From assembly GCA_963514095.1 (NCBI GenBank), contig OY741287.1, positions 11,924,944 to 11,988,943 of the forward strand: a stretch of 64,000 bases of DNA. The letters run 5' to 3'. This DNA is from Eutrigla gurnardus (lineage: Eukaryota; Chordata; Actinopteri; Perciformes; Triglidae). The position numbers were made by a program, and so were the translations under genes. Shown piece by piece: positions 20,005-32,000 of this stretch. The notes beneath the pieces were generated by a model. The model did no database searches, was not told where the DNA came from, and was given only the letters and a program-made list of their open reading frames with translations. The number at the start of each line of letters is the position of its first letter. Within the stretch, counting starts at the first letter, position 1.

Positions 20005-23000
20005 AGACCTGTGACATCACTTCCTGTTTTGAGGGTCCATCTTGTTGAACGGAGGGTAAATGTGACCTTTCATCTCTCGTCCCTCCTCTCCATCTAAAGT
20101 CTTACCAAACTCCTTTCAGTAGAGAACTACAAACAGGAAGTAGGACCATATAACAGCTGTGCTCAGGTCATTTCACTGGCTTCCAGTCCATTTTAGAATT
20201 GATTTGTTCATGTTAATGGTGTTTTTAAGACCCTACATGGTGTGGGACCCCAATATCTCTCTGACAGGCTTGTGAGGTACCAAGCAGCCAGACCTCTCTG
20301 GTGGTCTAGAACAGACCGTCTGGTTATTCCCCGGCTCTCCAGGAAAACTGGTGAAAGTGCCTTTAGCTTTTCATCATGGTGGGTGAGCCCCGATGCTGTT
20401 GTCCTTTAAAACTAAACTGGAAACATTCCTTTCTAGCGGCACCGTCCAGGAGTCTGATTGAAGGTCTGGACTTACTTTTATTGTGTTCTTTCTTTTTATT
20501 GGTTTTAACCTACATGTCACCTGTTGCTTTTACTATTCTTTATTTATCCTTTAGCTTTTTATTGACTTGTCTTATAGATTCTAACTAGTTGGTTGCTTCT
20601 TTTTATTTATTTTATTCCTACTTTTTAAAGGATTTGATTCACATGCATCATTTATGTGTCTGTTTTCATTTGTAACTACTGATGTCAAAGGTTTTATCAG
20701 CTGTGTTTGTGGCTGTGACTTCCATGGTTGCTAATGCATCGTGTTGCTCATTGTGCTTCCACCAGGAAGGAAATGTTCCACATACATGAAGTTTATTTTG
20801 CTTGGCATGTTGAACAGAAGGAGACAGCAGCTGTTTGCTCGTTACAGAGGTCACTCACAAGGCGTGGCTCTGTCAAAACAGCATTTGTCTCTCTGGCTGT
20901 GAAGCCCTGAAGGTCCAGCTGCGTCTCCCTCAACCTGCCCTAAAGCATCTGTACTGGGTCTCTGAGTTTCCTATAAATAAAATAACCCATGCTGGAATAA
21001 ATATGATGATCGGTTGAGCATCCTACAACAAAAGAGCAATGCTGATGACTCCAAATGAATTGACAATTTGACATAGCCTAATTATAACCTCACCTGAAGC
21101 CCTGATGGTGTTTCCTCAGCCTGCTCTATATATCGGTAGTGGTTTGATGCTGTGTTTCCTGCATACAAAATGGTTCATTCATTTTGTAGCCTGTCCTATG
21201 GCTAGAAAGTTTAACCCTCCTACCATATTGTACACAATAGTTATTTGGATATTATTAATCAAAAAATGATTCATTATGTAACTCCCGTTCAGTCAATCAT
21301 GACACAAGGTGTTCCTCTCACAGGCATTTATTCTCTTCAGTCGAGGAATTGTCAAGAAAAGTTCACAGGTCGACGAATGTCGTAAGAACTAAATAAAATA
21401 AATATAAACAAACAATTAAATTCACGTAACACAGAGCGAGTTACGAAGCACAATATAAACAATGATAATACATAAACATACCTCATTGGCCTTCTTAACT
21501 AAACGGAGTTAAGGACACTTTATTCTTCTTCTTTCATCTGCTTCTTTCATACCGGACTTATTGACCGCTGCTAGCCTCAAGCATGGTGAAGGTAAAGTGC
21601 GTCAACACAAAACGACGTGAGAGCACTGACACCGGCGGACATTGGTTCCGCTACAATAAACAGTTCCTTTTACACAATTACATCCATGTAAAATAACAAA
21701 AATATATTCCCTTATTTAAACTTAAATTATTCACATTTTATTCATATTTAACTACCAATCATTTATTAATTGTTTAAATGAACTTAAATAGTATAACTGA
21801 CTTTGATGGCAGCTACACTCCCACAAAATCACTGGTGATTTCTCTAATGAACTTAAGATAAAGATTCAAATAATAATTCAGATAATGTTTATGATATTTG
21901 GTGTGAGGAAAGGCAGTGAGACAATAAGGCTGCATTACTCAGCTTCCAGCAGGGTGACTGTCTTGTGGATTGGTCTAACGAGGTAAACTGGCTTGTTGAG
22001 TCGCTTTCCTTGGTCATCCAAAGTTGAGTCACTGATAAGCAACTGCAGCTTCCTCACACATCCATCTTCACCAGGGTACACTTCAGTGACCTTGGCCAGT
22101 TTCCACTCATTTCGTGGTGCAAGGTCATCTTGTATTATCACTACATCGTTGACTCTTGCATTCCGACGTGTCTTGTTCCATTTTTGTCTCTGTTGCAGGT
22201 TTAACAGGTACTCTTTTTTCCATCTCGACCAGAACTCATTGGCCAAATGTTGCACTCTCCGCCATCTTTTGCGAAGATAAAGGTCTTCTTTCACAAACTC
22301 TCCAGGTGGTGGCAGGATTATGGAAGACTTCATCGTCAGGATGTGATTGGGCGTGAGAGGCTGCGGCCCAGTTGGATCATTGAGTAAATGTGCTGTTAAA
22401 GGTCGGCTATTTATAATCGCCATGACTTCATATAGATAAGTTCTCAAAGACGAACTGTCAAGTCTTTGGGAGGACTGATCCAAAATGGATGTCAACACAC
22501 TTCGTATTGTCCTGATTTGCCTTTCCCAGGCTCCCCCCATATGGCTGGCGGATGGAGGATTCATGACAAACTCGCAGCCCAGTTGCTTGAAGCACTCTTG
22601 CTTCATCTCCTTCACAGCTTCCAGGAACTCACGTTTCGCACCAATAAAATTGGTTCCTTGCTCGGATCGAAGTTGTCGCACATTTCCACGTACAGCGATG
22701 AAGGTCCGAAGTGCATTAATAAAGGCGTCTGTTGTCATGTCATCAAGTAGTTCAATGTGCACAGCACGAGAACACATACAAGTGAACAGCAAACCGTAGC
22801 GCTTCAGCTCTCTCCGACCCTCCTTGACATAGAATGGACCAAAACAGTCCATCCCACAATAAGTAAAGGGTGGAGTTGTTTCCATGCGTTCACGAGGTAA
22901 ATCTGACATTTTCTGTTCTTCTGTAGAACGTCTGAATTTTCTACAGTTCACACATTTGTAAATGTAGGACGACACAGCATGATTACATCCAATTATCCAG

Positions 23001-26000
23001 ATGCCGTTTGACCGTAGTGCATTCATTGTTATGCCACGCCCTTGGTGGTGCACTTGCTGATGATAATGCTTGATCAGTAAGGTCGATATGTGGCTAGACT
23101 TCGGCACGACTGCTGGATGCTTGATGTGAGGATGTAAAGCTGCATGTTCAAGTCGACCTCCCACTCTGAGGATGCCCCGTTCATCCAAGAAAGGATTCAA
23201 TTGGTGCAGCTTGCTGGTCTTATAGCTGTGATCTCCTTCTTAGATTGAAGATTTTGGATTTCCTCTGAGAAGGTTGACTGTTGGACAATACCAATGATGG
23301 TAAGTTCTGCCTCTTTTCTCTCTTCGAGACTTGTGGCTTCATTGGTCCTGGATACCAACCCTTTAAGCTCTTTGATCCACCGCACAAGCCTGGCGATGGC
23401 TTGGACTAACCTTGTCCAGCTGGAGAACTTAAGGAAGCGATCGAGCAGTGAATCTTCTGTTGTTAAGGTCTTGTACACAAAAGCTTTACGCACTTCTGGG
23501 TCTTCAACTGCAATTTCTCCCACCTTAGTATCTCCACTGGGAAGCTCGTCACACCAGAGAAAGCTTGGACCCGTGAACCAGTTGGAAGCAATGAGCTCCT
23601 TTGACTTAAGACCCCGAGATGCGTGGTCTGCGGGATTTTCTTCAGAGGCCACATATCTCCATTGACTTGGATCGGTACTTTCCTTTATTCGCTGAATGCG
23701 ATTTGCCACAAATACGTGGAATCTTCTGGCCTCGTTGTTGACATTTCCAAGTACGACTCTTGAGTCCGTCCAGAAGATTTCCTGGGCTCCTTCGAGCTCC
23801 AACTCTTTTCTGAGCAAGTCACTGGTGCGAACAGCAACAACAGCTGCTGAAAGCTTGAGTCTTGGTATTGTAGTGACCTTCGTGGGGGCCACTCTGGCCT
23901 TACCCATGACCAGCGAACAGTGGATTTGTCCTGTTGCACTAACTGCTCTCAGGTAAGTGCATTCTCCATATCCTGTGACACTCGCGTCCGAGAAATGATG
24001 GAGTTCGTGTCTTTGGACTTCACCGAAGCTTGCTGGGAGATAACATCTTTGAGTCTTAACATCAGCTAGATTCTGTAGGTCCAACAACCAAGATTCCCAC
24101 TGTGACCGAAGATCGTCAGATAGTGGTTCATCCCATCCGGTTTTCTCTCGGCACATCTGCTGGAGTATTTGCTTCCCGACAAGAATGAAAGGTGCTACGA
24201 AGCCGAGTGGGTCGTAAACAGATGCTACCGTTGACAAGACGCCTCTTCTAGAAAGCGGGCGTTCACTCACCACTACTCTGAAGAGGAACTGATCTGAAGA
24301 GATGCATCACTTAACACCTAGGGCTCTCTCAATCTGTGGCTCACTCAAGGCTAAGTCTTGATGTCGTGCCTTTTCTGCACACTCTTCTCTGGGAAGTGAT
24401 GCAAGTACCTCCTGACGATTGGAAACGAACTTGTGGATGCGTAGCTTGCCAGCGCTGCAGAGCTGCCTGGCCTCTCTAATCAGCTGTATCGCTTCGTTAT
24501 CTGATGACACACTCGTCAGACCGTCATCCACATAAAAGTTCCTTTCTACAAAGCGGATGCTTGCTTCACTGTAACGACCCTGTCCTTGAGCTGCAATGTG
24601 CTTGAGGCCGTAGTTTGCACAGCCTGGCGATGAGGCGGCCCCAAACAGGTGCACTCGCATACGATAGACTGATGGTTGGGCTTGAAAGTTTCCATCTTCC
24701 CACCATAGGAATCTCAAATAGTCCTGGTCTTCTGTTCTGACATGAAACTGATGGAACATACGTTCAATATCGCACATCACTGCTACAGGACCCTTGCGAA
24801 ACCGGCAGAGGACACCAACCAAATTATTCGTCAGTTCTGGCCCAGTAAGCAGATGGTCGTTCAATGATACGCCTTCAAACTTCGCTGAACAGTCAAACAC
24901 GACTCTTATCTTCCCTGGTTTCTGTGGGTGGTACACCCCATGGTGCGGGATGTACCAAGCAGGGCTATTATTCACATCTTCCATTGAAACCTTCTCAGCG
25001 TCTCCGCGAGATATTGTTTCACTCATGAAGGCTACGTAGTCCTTATGGTATTGTTTGTCCCTTTCAAATCTTCTTCTCAAACATTTCAGACGATGCTCTG
25101 CACATTTCCTATTGTCTGGAAGATTCGGCCTGCCTTCTTTAAATGGCAAGGGCATTTCACAGTGACCGTCTGCTTTGATCCTGATTCCTTCCTCCATTAT
25201 TGACAGGAAGCGGAGATCCTCTTGAGAGATGTGAGCATCTTCTACACCTCTTTCGTTGAAGTCAGACTCAAGTGCTTTTATCACATCTGGTGGAGTGATG
25301 ACTTCTTTTACTTGTGTTCGGCATATGTACCGGACTTCACTTGTCAGATTAGCAGGCGACTGCTGATAAGGTGTCACTTGTCTCACAACAACTGTGTGGC
25401 TGCTTCCGAACGCATCACCGTAGTCGACACAGGGATTCACACCGCCGACGATACTCCAGCCAAGGTCCGTTCTTTGGGCAAATGGCTCATTGTCTTTGCC
25501 AGCCACAACCTCTCTTGGTAGCAGGGCTTGAGAACAATTGTAACCTATAAGCAGGCCAACATCACATTCAATTAAAGGAGCAATCTCTTCAGCAAGGTGC
25601 TCTAGGTGAGGCCATGCTCTTGCTGTCTTAGGTGTAGGAATATGACTTAAATTGACAGGAATAAACTCTCTTGTGTAAGTTACTGGGAGAGGGATTTTCG
25701 TTGATGAATAAAAGCCTCTAACTTGCAAACCAGTTAGCTTCTGACTTGGAATGACTGTACTTCTGGATGCAAGCGTTGACAGTTTCAATTGCACAGGCTC
25801 CCTTGGAACATCCAGAATGTCAGCCTTTTCTTGCAAAACAAAGGTGGTATCACTTTGATTGTCCAAAAGTGCATATAAGAGAACTTCACTGTCTGGGTTA
25901 CTTGTTGTGGATAACCATACTGGCATAACCGAGGAGGTATGGGTGCTCTTCATATCTTGTACGACTCGGTGAGAAGTTGCCTCCCTCAATGATGCATCAG

Positions 26001-29000
26001 TTGGTTTAGACTCTGTTCTTTCTTTTGACCTTTCTTTCTCTTTTGAGTGTTTCACACTGTCCTTTCTTTCGTCGTCCCGATATTCTTTCTTTCTGTCCTC
26101 CTTAGCTCGATCTTCGTGTAAGCATGTTGGATGCTTCCTTTTGCATGTGTCGCAGACACTCCTCCTTTCACAGTTCTTTGAAAGGTGTCCTGTTTTCAAA
26201 CATCCAAAACACATTTTATTTGTTTGAACAAATTTGACTCTTTCTGTAATTGACTTGTCCATGAACCTTCGACATGTATGAATGCTATGGTTTGCCTTCT
26301 CACAAAATACACAACCTTTAACATCTGAGTTTTCTTCAGAGCTGCTTGCTAGCACTTTTACACCGACGCTTCGTGTCTTTGGTGTCTTCATCTTTTCAAC
26401 ATCATTAGACTTCAGAGCATGAAGAGAGGTCACAGGGCTACAGGCTATCTTAGCTTCCTTTGCGACAAACCTAACAAACTGACTGAAGCTGGGGAATGTC
26501 TTGGCTTCTTCTTCAATCTCAATTACCTTTCTGTTCCATCTGGCTATCAACCAATCAGGAAGTTTGGTAAGTATCCTTTGGTTTTCACCACAGTCATTTA
26601 GGACTTGGAGACCTTTAATCTCAGACATTGCTGTTTCACAGCCTCGAAGAAAGTCTGAGAACTCTCTGAGTTCAACACTATCCTTGGGTCCTATCTTTGG
26701 CCATGAGGTGAGCTTATCTCTGAAAGCTTTAGCGATCATGAATGAGCTTCCGTATCTTTCTTCCAGGACATTCCACGCTGAATGGTAAGCTGCATCCGTG
26801 CCTATCAGAAAATAACTCTCAATGGCTTTCTTTGCAGGTCCGCCGACATACTTACGGAGGTAGTAGACCTTCTCATTCACTGGAATGTGTTTCCTTCCTA
26901 TCAGAGTTTGAAAAGACATCTTCCAGTCCTTATACCTTAGCGGGTCTCCACTGAAGACAGAAGGCTCTGGTACAGGCAGACGGCTTGCATTGATTGACTC
27001 TGCTATTGCACTGGCAAGTGATGTAGTGCTATGCTCTTGATGGGCGTTAATAGCAGGCTGCTCCCTTGTGGCAGTTTGTGTTAACACAGCAGGTTGTACA
27101 TGTGCACCAGTTTGTGTTATATGATGCACTGGGTGACTTCTTGGTTTAGATACAGGTTTCTCTTGCTTGGGCTTGCAGTCGTGGAGAAAATCTGATAACT
27201 CTTGATCTGAGTCTACTTCTTGTTGATAGACTTGCAGTCTTGCCTTTGCAGCATTCAACTTCTTGACTGTCCTTAAGCGCTCTATCTGCATGCGCTTCTC
27301 TTCTAAAGCATTTTGCCTTGCAGCATTTTCAGCTTCCTGTAATGCAAGTCTCTGTCTGTTCTCATTTTCAAGTGTTTCAAGCTCTTGTTTCTCACGTTCC
27401 ATTTCTTGTAAAACTTCCAAAGTGGCTTGAGTTGCAGCTAACTCCGCTGCAGCTTCTTTTACCTTTGCAGAGGACAGACTTGAACGTTTTGAACTTAAGC
27501 TTGAACTCTTTGTAGACTTAACTCCTTGAGAGTCCACATTAGATCTCTGGGATGCTGCAGATAAAAACACTGAGCCAGTCTCAACCCAGTATGCTTGATC
27601 ACCTTTAGAGTCTTGTCCTTTATCTGTCTCTTCGTTCAGATCCCATTGCAAGATCTTTTTTGTGAGAGCATCACATGTGTCTACTCGACGGCGAGTCTCT
27701 CCATCAGGTGCCTTGTGTTGACGTAAGTCTTCATAGGCTTGTTTTACATCTGTTGAAGCATGGTCAACTTTAGTCATGTGGTCTTGCAGTATCTCATTGG
27801 GAAGGGATCCGTCATGTGCTCTGTTTGCCTCCCTCACAAGAGATTTCCATTTCTTGTAAGTAGTTGTGAAACTGTTCAAAAGCCTTTTAGATTTGTTGTC
27901 TTGGAGTTCTTGACCCTTTTCAGTCAGTGTTCTGTTTCTCTGACTTCTTCTTGGTCCTTCTTGTGCAGCAGCTTGTTTCTCAACACCAACCTCACTATCT
28001 TGTAATGAAATTGTGTTTAAATTTGCTTCAATAAGATGTATAGACTGCTGTTCTACTTCTATAGCTTCAATATTACCATGATACACAGCCATGTTCAGAA
28101 TTGTTTGAGTTAACCTTACTTGTAATTTTTGATTTAGTTACCCTTTAAATGTAACTGAAACTAGTTACGTTGACTAGCTTAGCTTGAAGATTACAAGTTA
28201 GTATAGCTGTTAAATTGCAAAAAAGATAAAAATTTCAACTAACCTAACCCTTTTTAACCTTTAAATTTAACCAACAATTTTTTTTTTACAGTGTCTTAAT
28301 GTTTCAAAATCGCTTTCACAATACAAATGAACTTATTTCCACTTGCAATTAATTATATCACTTATTTTTAACTTTAGCAGCAGCAAAGAATGACTCTTTA
28401 AATGTCAAAACACTTCCAATGGTTAAATAATAAACGAATATGATGAAATCAGAAATGACTTGCTTGTTATCATGTACATAACATCAGAAAACTTAACCTT
28501 TCAGCACTTATAGAGCCCCTTATAAGCAGTTGATAAGCTTTACCTCTTAACATCCAACTTGTTTTGAATGCATTACTTGTTGTAAGCTTGATCACTTGGT
28601 GCTCTTGGACTCTGCTTGCTGCTTGCTTGAGTTACCGGCATGTGCACAGTCTTATTTTCTCGGCGCTAGCGTGCGTTGCAACTCTCTTGCAGCTCCGTCC
28701 ACGGCGGGCGCACACATCGTCTTTCCACCTCACGTCGGACAGGCTGTTCTCGGCGCTAGCGTGCGTTGCAACTCTCTTGCAGCTCCGTCCACGGCGGGCG
28801 CACACATCGTCTTTCCACCTCACGTCGGACAGGCTGAGTTCTTACTGTAACTCCCGTTCAGTCAATCATGACACAAGGTGTTCCTCTCACAGGCATTTAT
28901 TCTGTTCAGTCGAGGAATTGTCAAGAAAAGTTCACAGGTCGACGAATGTCGTAAGAACTAAATAAAATAAACATAAACAAACAATTAAATTCACGTAACA

Positions 29001-32000
29001 CAGAGCGAGTTACGAAGCACAATATAAACAATGATAATACATAAACATACCTCATTGGCCTTCTTAACTAAACGGAGTTAAGGACACTTTATTCTTCTTC
29101 TTTCATCTGCTTCTTTCATACCGGACTTATTGACCGCTGCTAGCCTCAAGCATGGTGAAGGTAAAGTGCGTCAACACAAAACGACGTGAGAGCACTGACA
29201 CCGGCGGACATTGGTTCCGCTACAATAAACAGTTCCTTTTACACAATTACATCCATGTAAAATAACAAAAATATATTCCCTTATTGGATAGGTTAATTGG
29301 TGACTCTAAATTGCCCATAGGTGTGAATGTGAGCGTGAATGGTTGTCTGTCTCTACATGTTGGCCCTGCGATAGACTGGCGTCCTGTCCAGAGTGTACCC
29401 TGCCTTCGCCCAATGACAGCTGGGATTGGCTCCAGCCCCCCCGTGACCCTAAAATACAGGATAAGCGGTAGAAAATGGATATTCCCTTATTTAAACTTAA
29501 ATTATTCACATTTTATTCATATTTAACTACCAATCATTTATTAATTGTTTAAATGAACTTAAATAGTATAACTGACTTTGATGGCAGCTACACATTATAT
29601 TTGAATAACCAACAGTGTTAACTTATTTACATTGCCAAACACGTTTTTTGTGTCCAGCAATGCAATGACAGTTCTTCATTAACCTGTGAATTTGGTGGTC
29701 TCCCTTTTATTTCTCTGCATTGTATAGGCTACACTCACAAATACATTACAGAATATAGAAACAAAAATGTCTCAGATCCACTGTTTATTGTGACTGTATT
29801 CTAACTTAAGGTAGGCTAATTAACATTCAGTGACTTGGTAACGTAACGTTAGCATTCTATCATGATACAGCAACTTCTATGCCACTATCCGTGCTGCACA
29901 CCCCTAATCAATGTTCCTAACCTTGGTTAAAAGATTACAGAAGCTAGGTTTAGCTGTAACAATATCCTGGGTAACATATACTATCACCAGTTAATACTAT
30001 TTTCCACGGTACAATCTAAATTTGAAAGCCTGGTCACTAATGTTACCACTGCTAGTTTGTGTGGCTAGCACTACTTACACTCTGCTTTGTGAAAAAGCCT
30101 CGTAGATCCCCTTTCTTCTTCTTCTTGGGTGGCATAGCTGATCTACAAAGTACAAAAAGGGGCAAACATGTACATGCTGAAGAGCAAAGGGAATGTTAAA
30201 ATGTTTTACTCTGGCCTTTTATGGGGTATGTATTGGCAGACAGCCCCGACCGTTATCATCAACACCCGCTCGTTTGTCTGCCAGCCTCTGCTAATCTGTG
30301 TGATTTGACTCTCTCTCACTCTCGCGTCCCTTGCGTGTAGCGTGCATAGGTAGCGTGTCACATAACCCTTCCCCCTCCCCTTCGGTTTTTCAGCCAATCA
30401 AATGACGGCGTGTCTTGTACTGTCGTCCTGGCCATGGTGCTGGCCGTTGGAACGCAAAAATGAGTTTGCTGAAATATTGGTGTGGACAATTTTGTCATTT
30501 TAAAGTCCCCCTCCACTCAAAAATGTGTTTTTCTTATTTTTCTGTCCTCTAAAATGTCTGACACTGACTATAGTGACTTGTATCTGAGCAGATTTTGTCA
30601 TTAGAGAGGTTTTTTCACATTCCTCTCCTGAAGGAGGAGATTTCTGTGCACCTCTGTGAAATTTGAAATTCAAACGAATCCTGGCAAGCGAGATTATGTA
30701 CATCGCAAATACACCCAACCAATCACTGTCGTTCCCCGAGGCGCGAGGCGGGCGCACACGGCGGCACCCCGGTGAAATGCGGTGCGGCCGGCATGCCCGC
30801 CGCGGCGTTTCGCACCTTCTAGTTGGGCCTACCGATCGGACGCATCCATCCTCGTGTCGGTTCATAGTACCCCGGCTGAATCTCGTCGATGTTACGGCTA
30901 GCCATCTTGTTGTCGTTCATCCACCGGTCACATAGAAGCGCCAGCATAAGCGCAAGCAGCTGTGGTGGTCGGGGCGCGTGGTATTTGCATATCATGAATA
31001 TTCAGCGTCTCAGAATTCTCCATGAGGAGAGAGCAGTGGATGTCCTTAGAGCCCAATTTCAGAGTTTTTTTTTACTTTTTATTTGGGGAAACAATGTTAA
31101 ACAAAATATTAGGCATTGCAGATTATTATTTTATACTTAAAAACATGCCTGGAGGGGGTCTTTAACATATTGATTGGGACAAGTCCCATGTGTCCCCCCC
31201 TAAACCTACGCCCATGGGTATGTTGCATTTGTTCGAAAGAATAGCAACTAAACGCGGGAATACAACAAACCTGCATCTCCACCTAAAGCATAACCATCTG
31301 ATGCAGTTTTCCAAGGTGGCGAAAAAAAATACTACAGATGGGACATCCCCGTCTTCCCGGCAGTCCACAATCACGCTGGCGTTTAGTCGACAAAGTACCA
31401 ACAGGACAGTGCAAAACGGTGCGCACTCACAGAGTGTGTACTTCGCTTCATCGCTAAAGAGATGCTGCCCTTTAGTATCGTTCAGACAGTTAAACTACAT
31501 GGGGAACGGAGGCGCAGTGTCCGTAGGCAGGGTGTTTTACCTGCTACACAGACTGTGTCTGTAACGTGTGGCTGCTGCCAGCTTCACTGTGGTAATGTTA
31601 GTTAACATCTAATTTATATATTGTTTCGGTTGTGTTTGTTTTTATTCAAGTGCATTTTTTGTTAAAATAGATTGCGAGTCCTTTTATTTATTGTTTTTGG
31701 TTGTTTTGTATACTTATTTTGGATATTTAAAATGTTTTCCAGTTCTCATGTGAAATATTCTTTAGAAATAAAAGTTTTGATCTTTGAAAGGGTGTACTTG
31801 CATTATTATGCCATTATCATTATATCAGTTGAAAATGGTCTCAAAACGGCAATATATTCGCTTTTCGCAATAATTTCGGGGACAATTAATCGCCCAGCAA
31901 AATTTGTTATCGTAACAGGCCTAATCACACAAGCCTCCAGTGCAGCAGGAGAGGAGCCTCCGCTGGACATTCAGGTGCACTGCAAGAGAGTCATGTCCTC

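Larger units (their letters stand above)
21277..29592 (-). mobile_element. BEL/Pao LTR retrotransposon, full length
   Basis: Minus-strand element bounded by two LTRs and flanked by a 5-bp target duplication CATTA (21,272-21,276 and 29,593-29,597), as expected for BEL/Pao. The LTRs run TGTAACTCCC to GGCAGCTACA in plus orientation. The coding order gag, protease, RT, RNase H, integrase fits BEL/Pao. It sits in an intron of the SRCR gene in antisense orientation. Confidence 0.95.

Noticed and set aside
22000..27000. Plus-strand open frames of 60-120 codons across the BEL element
   Set aside because: They are antisense shadows of the long minus-strand pol frames, without start context or motifs.
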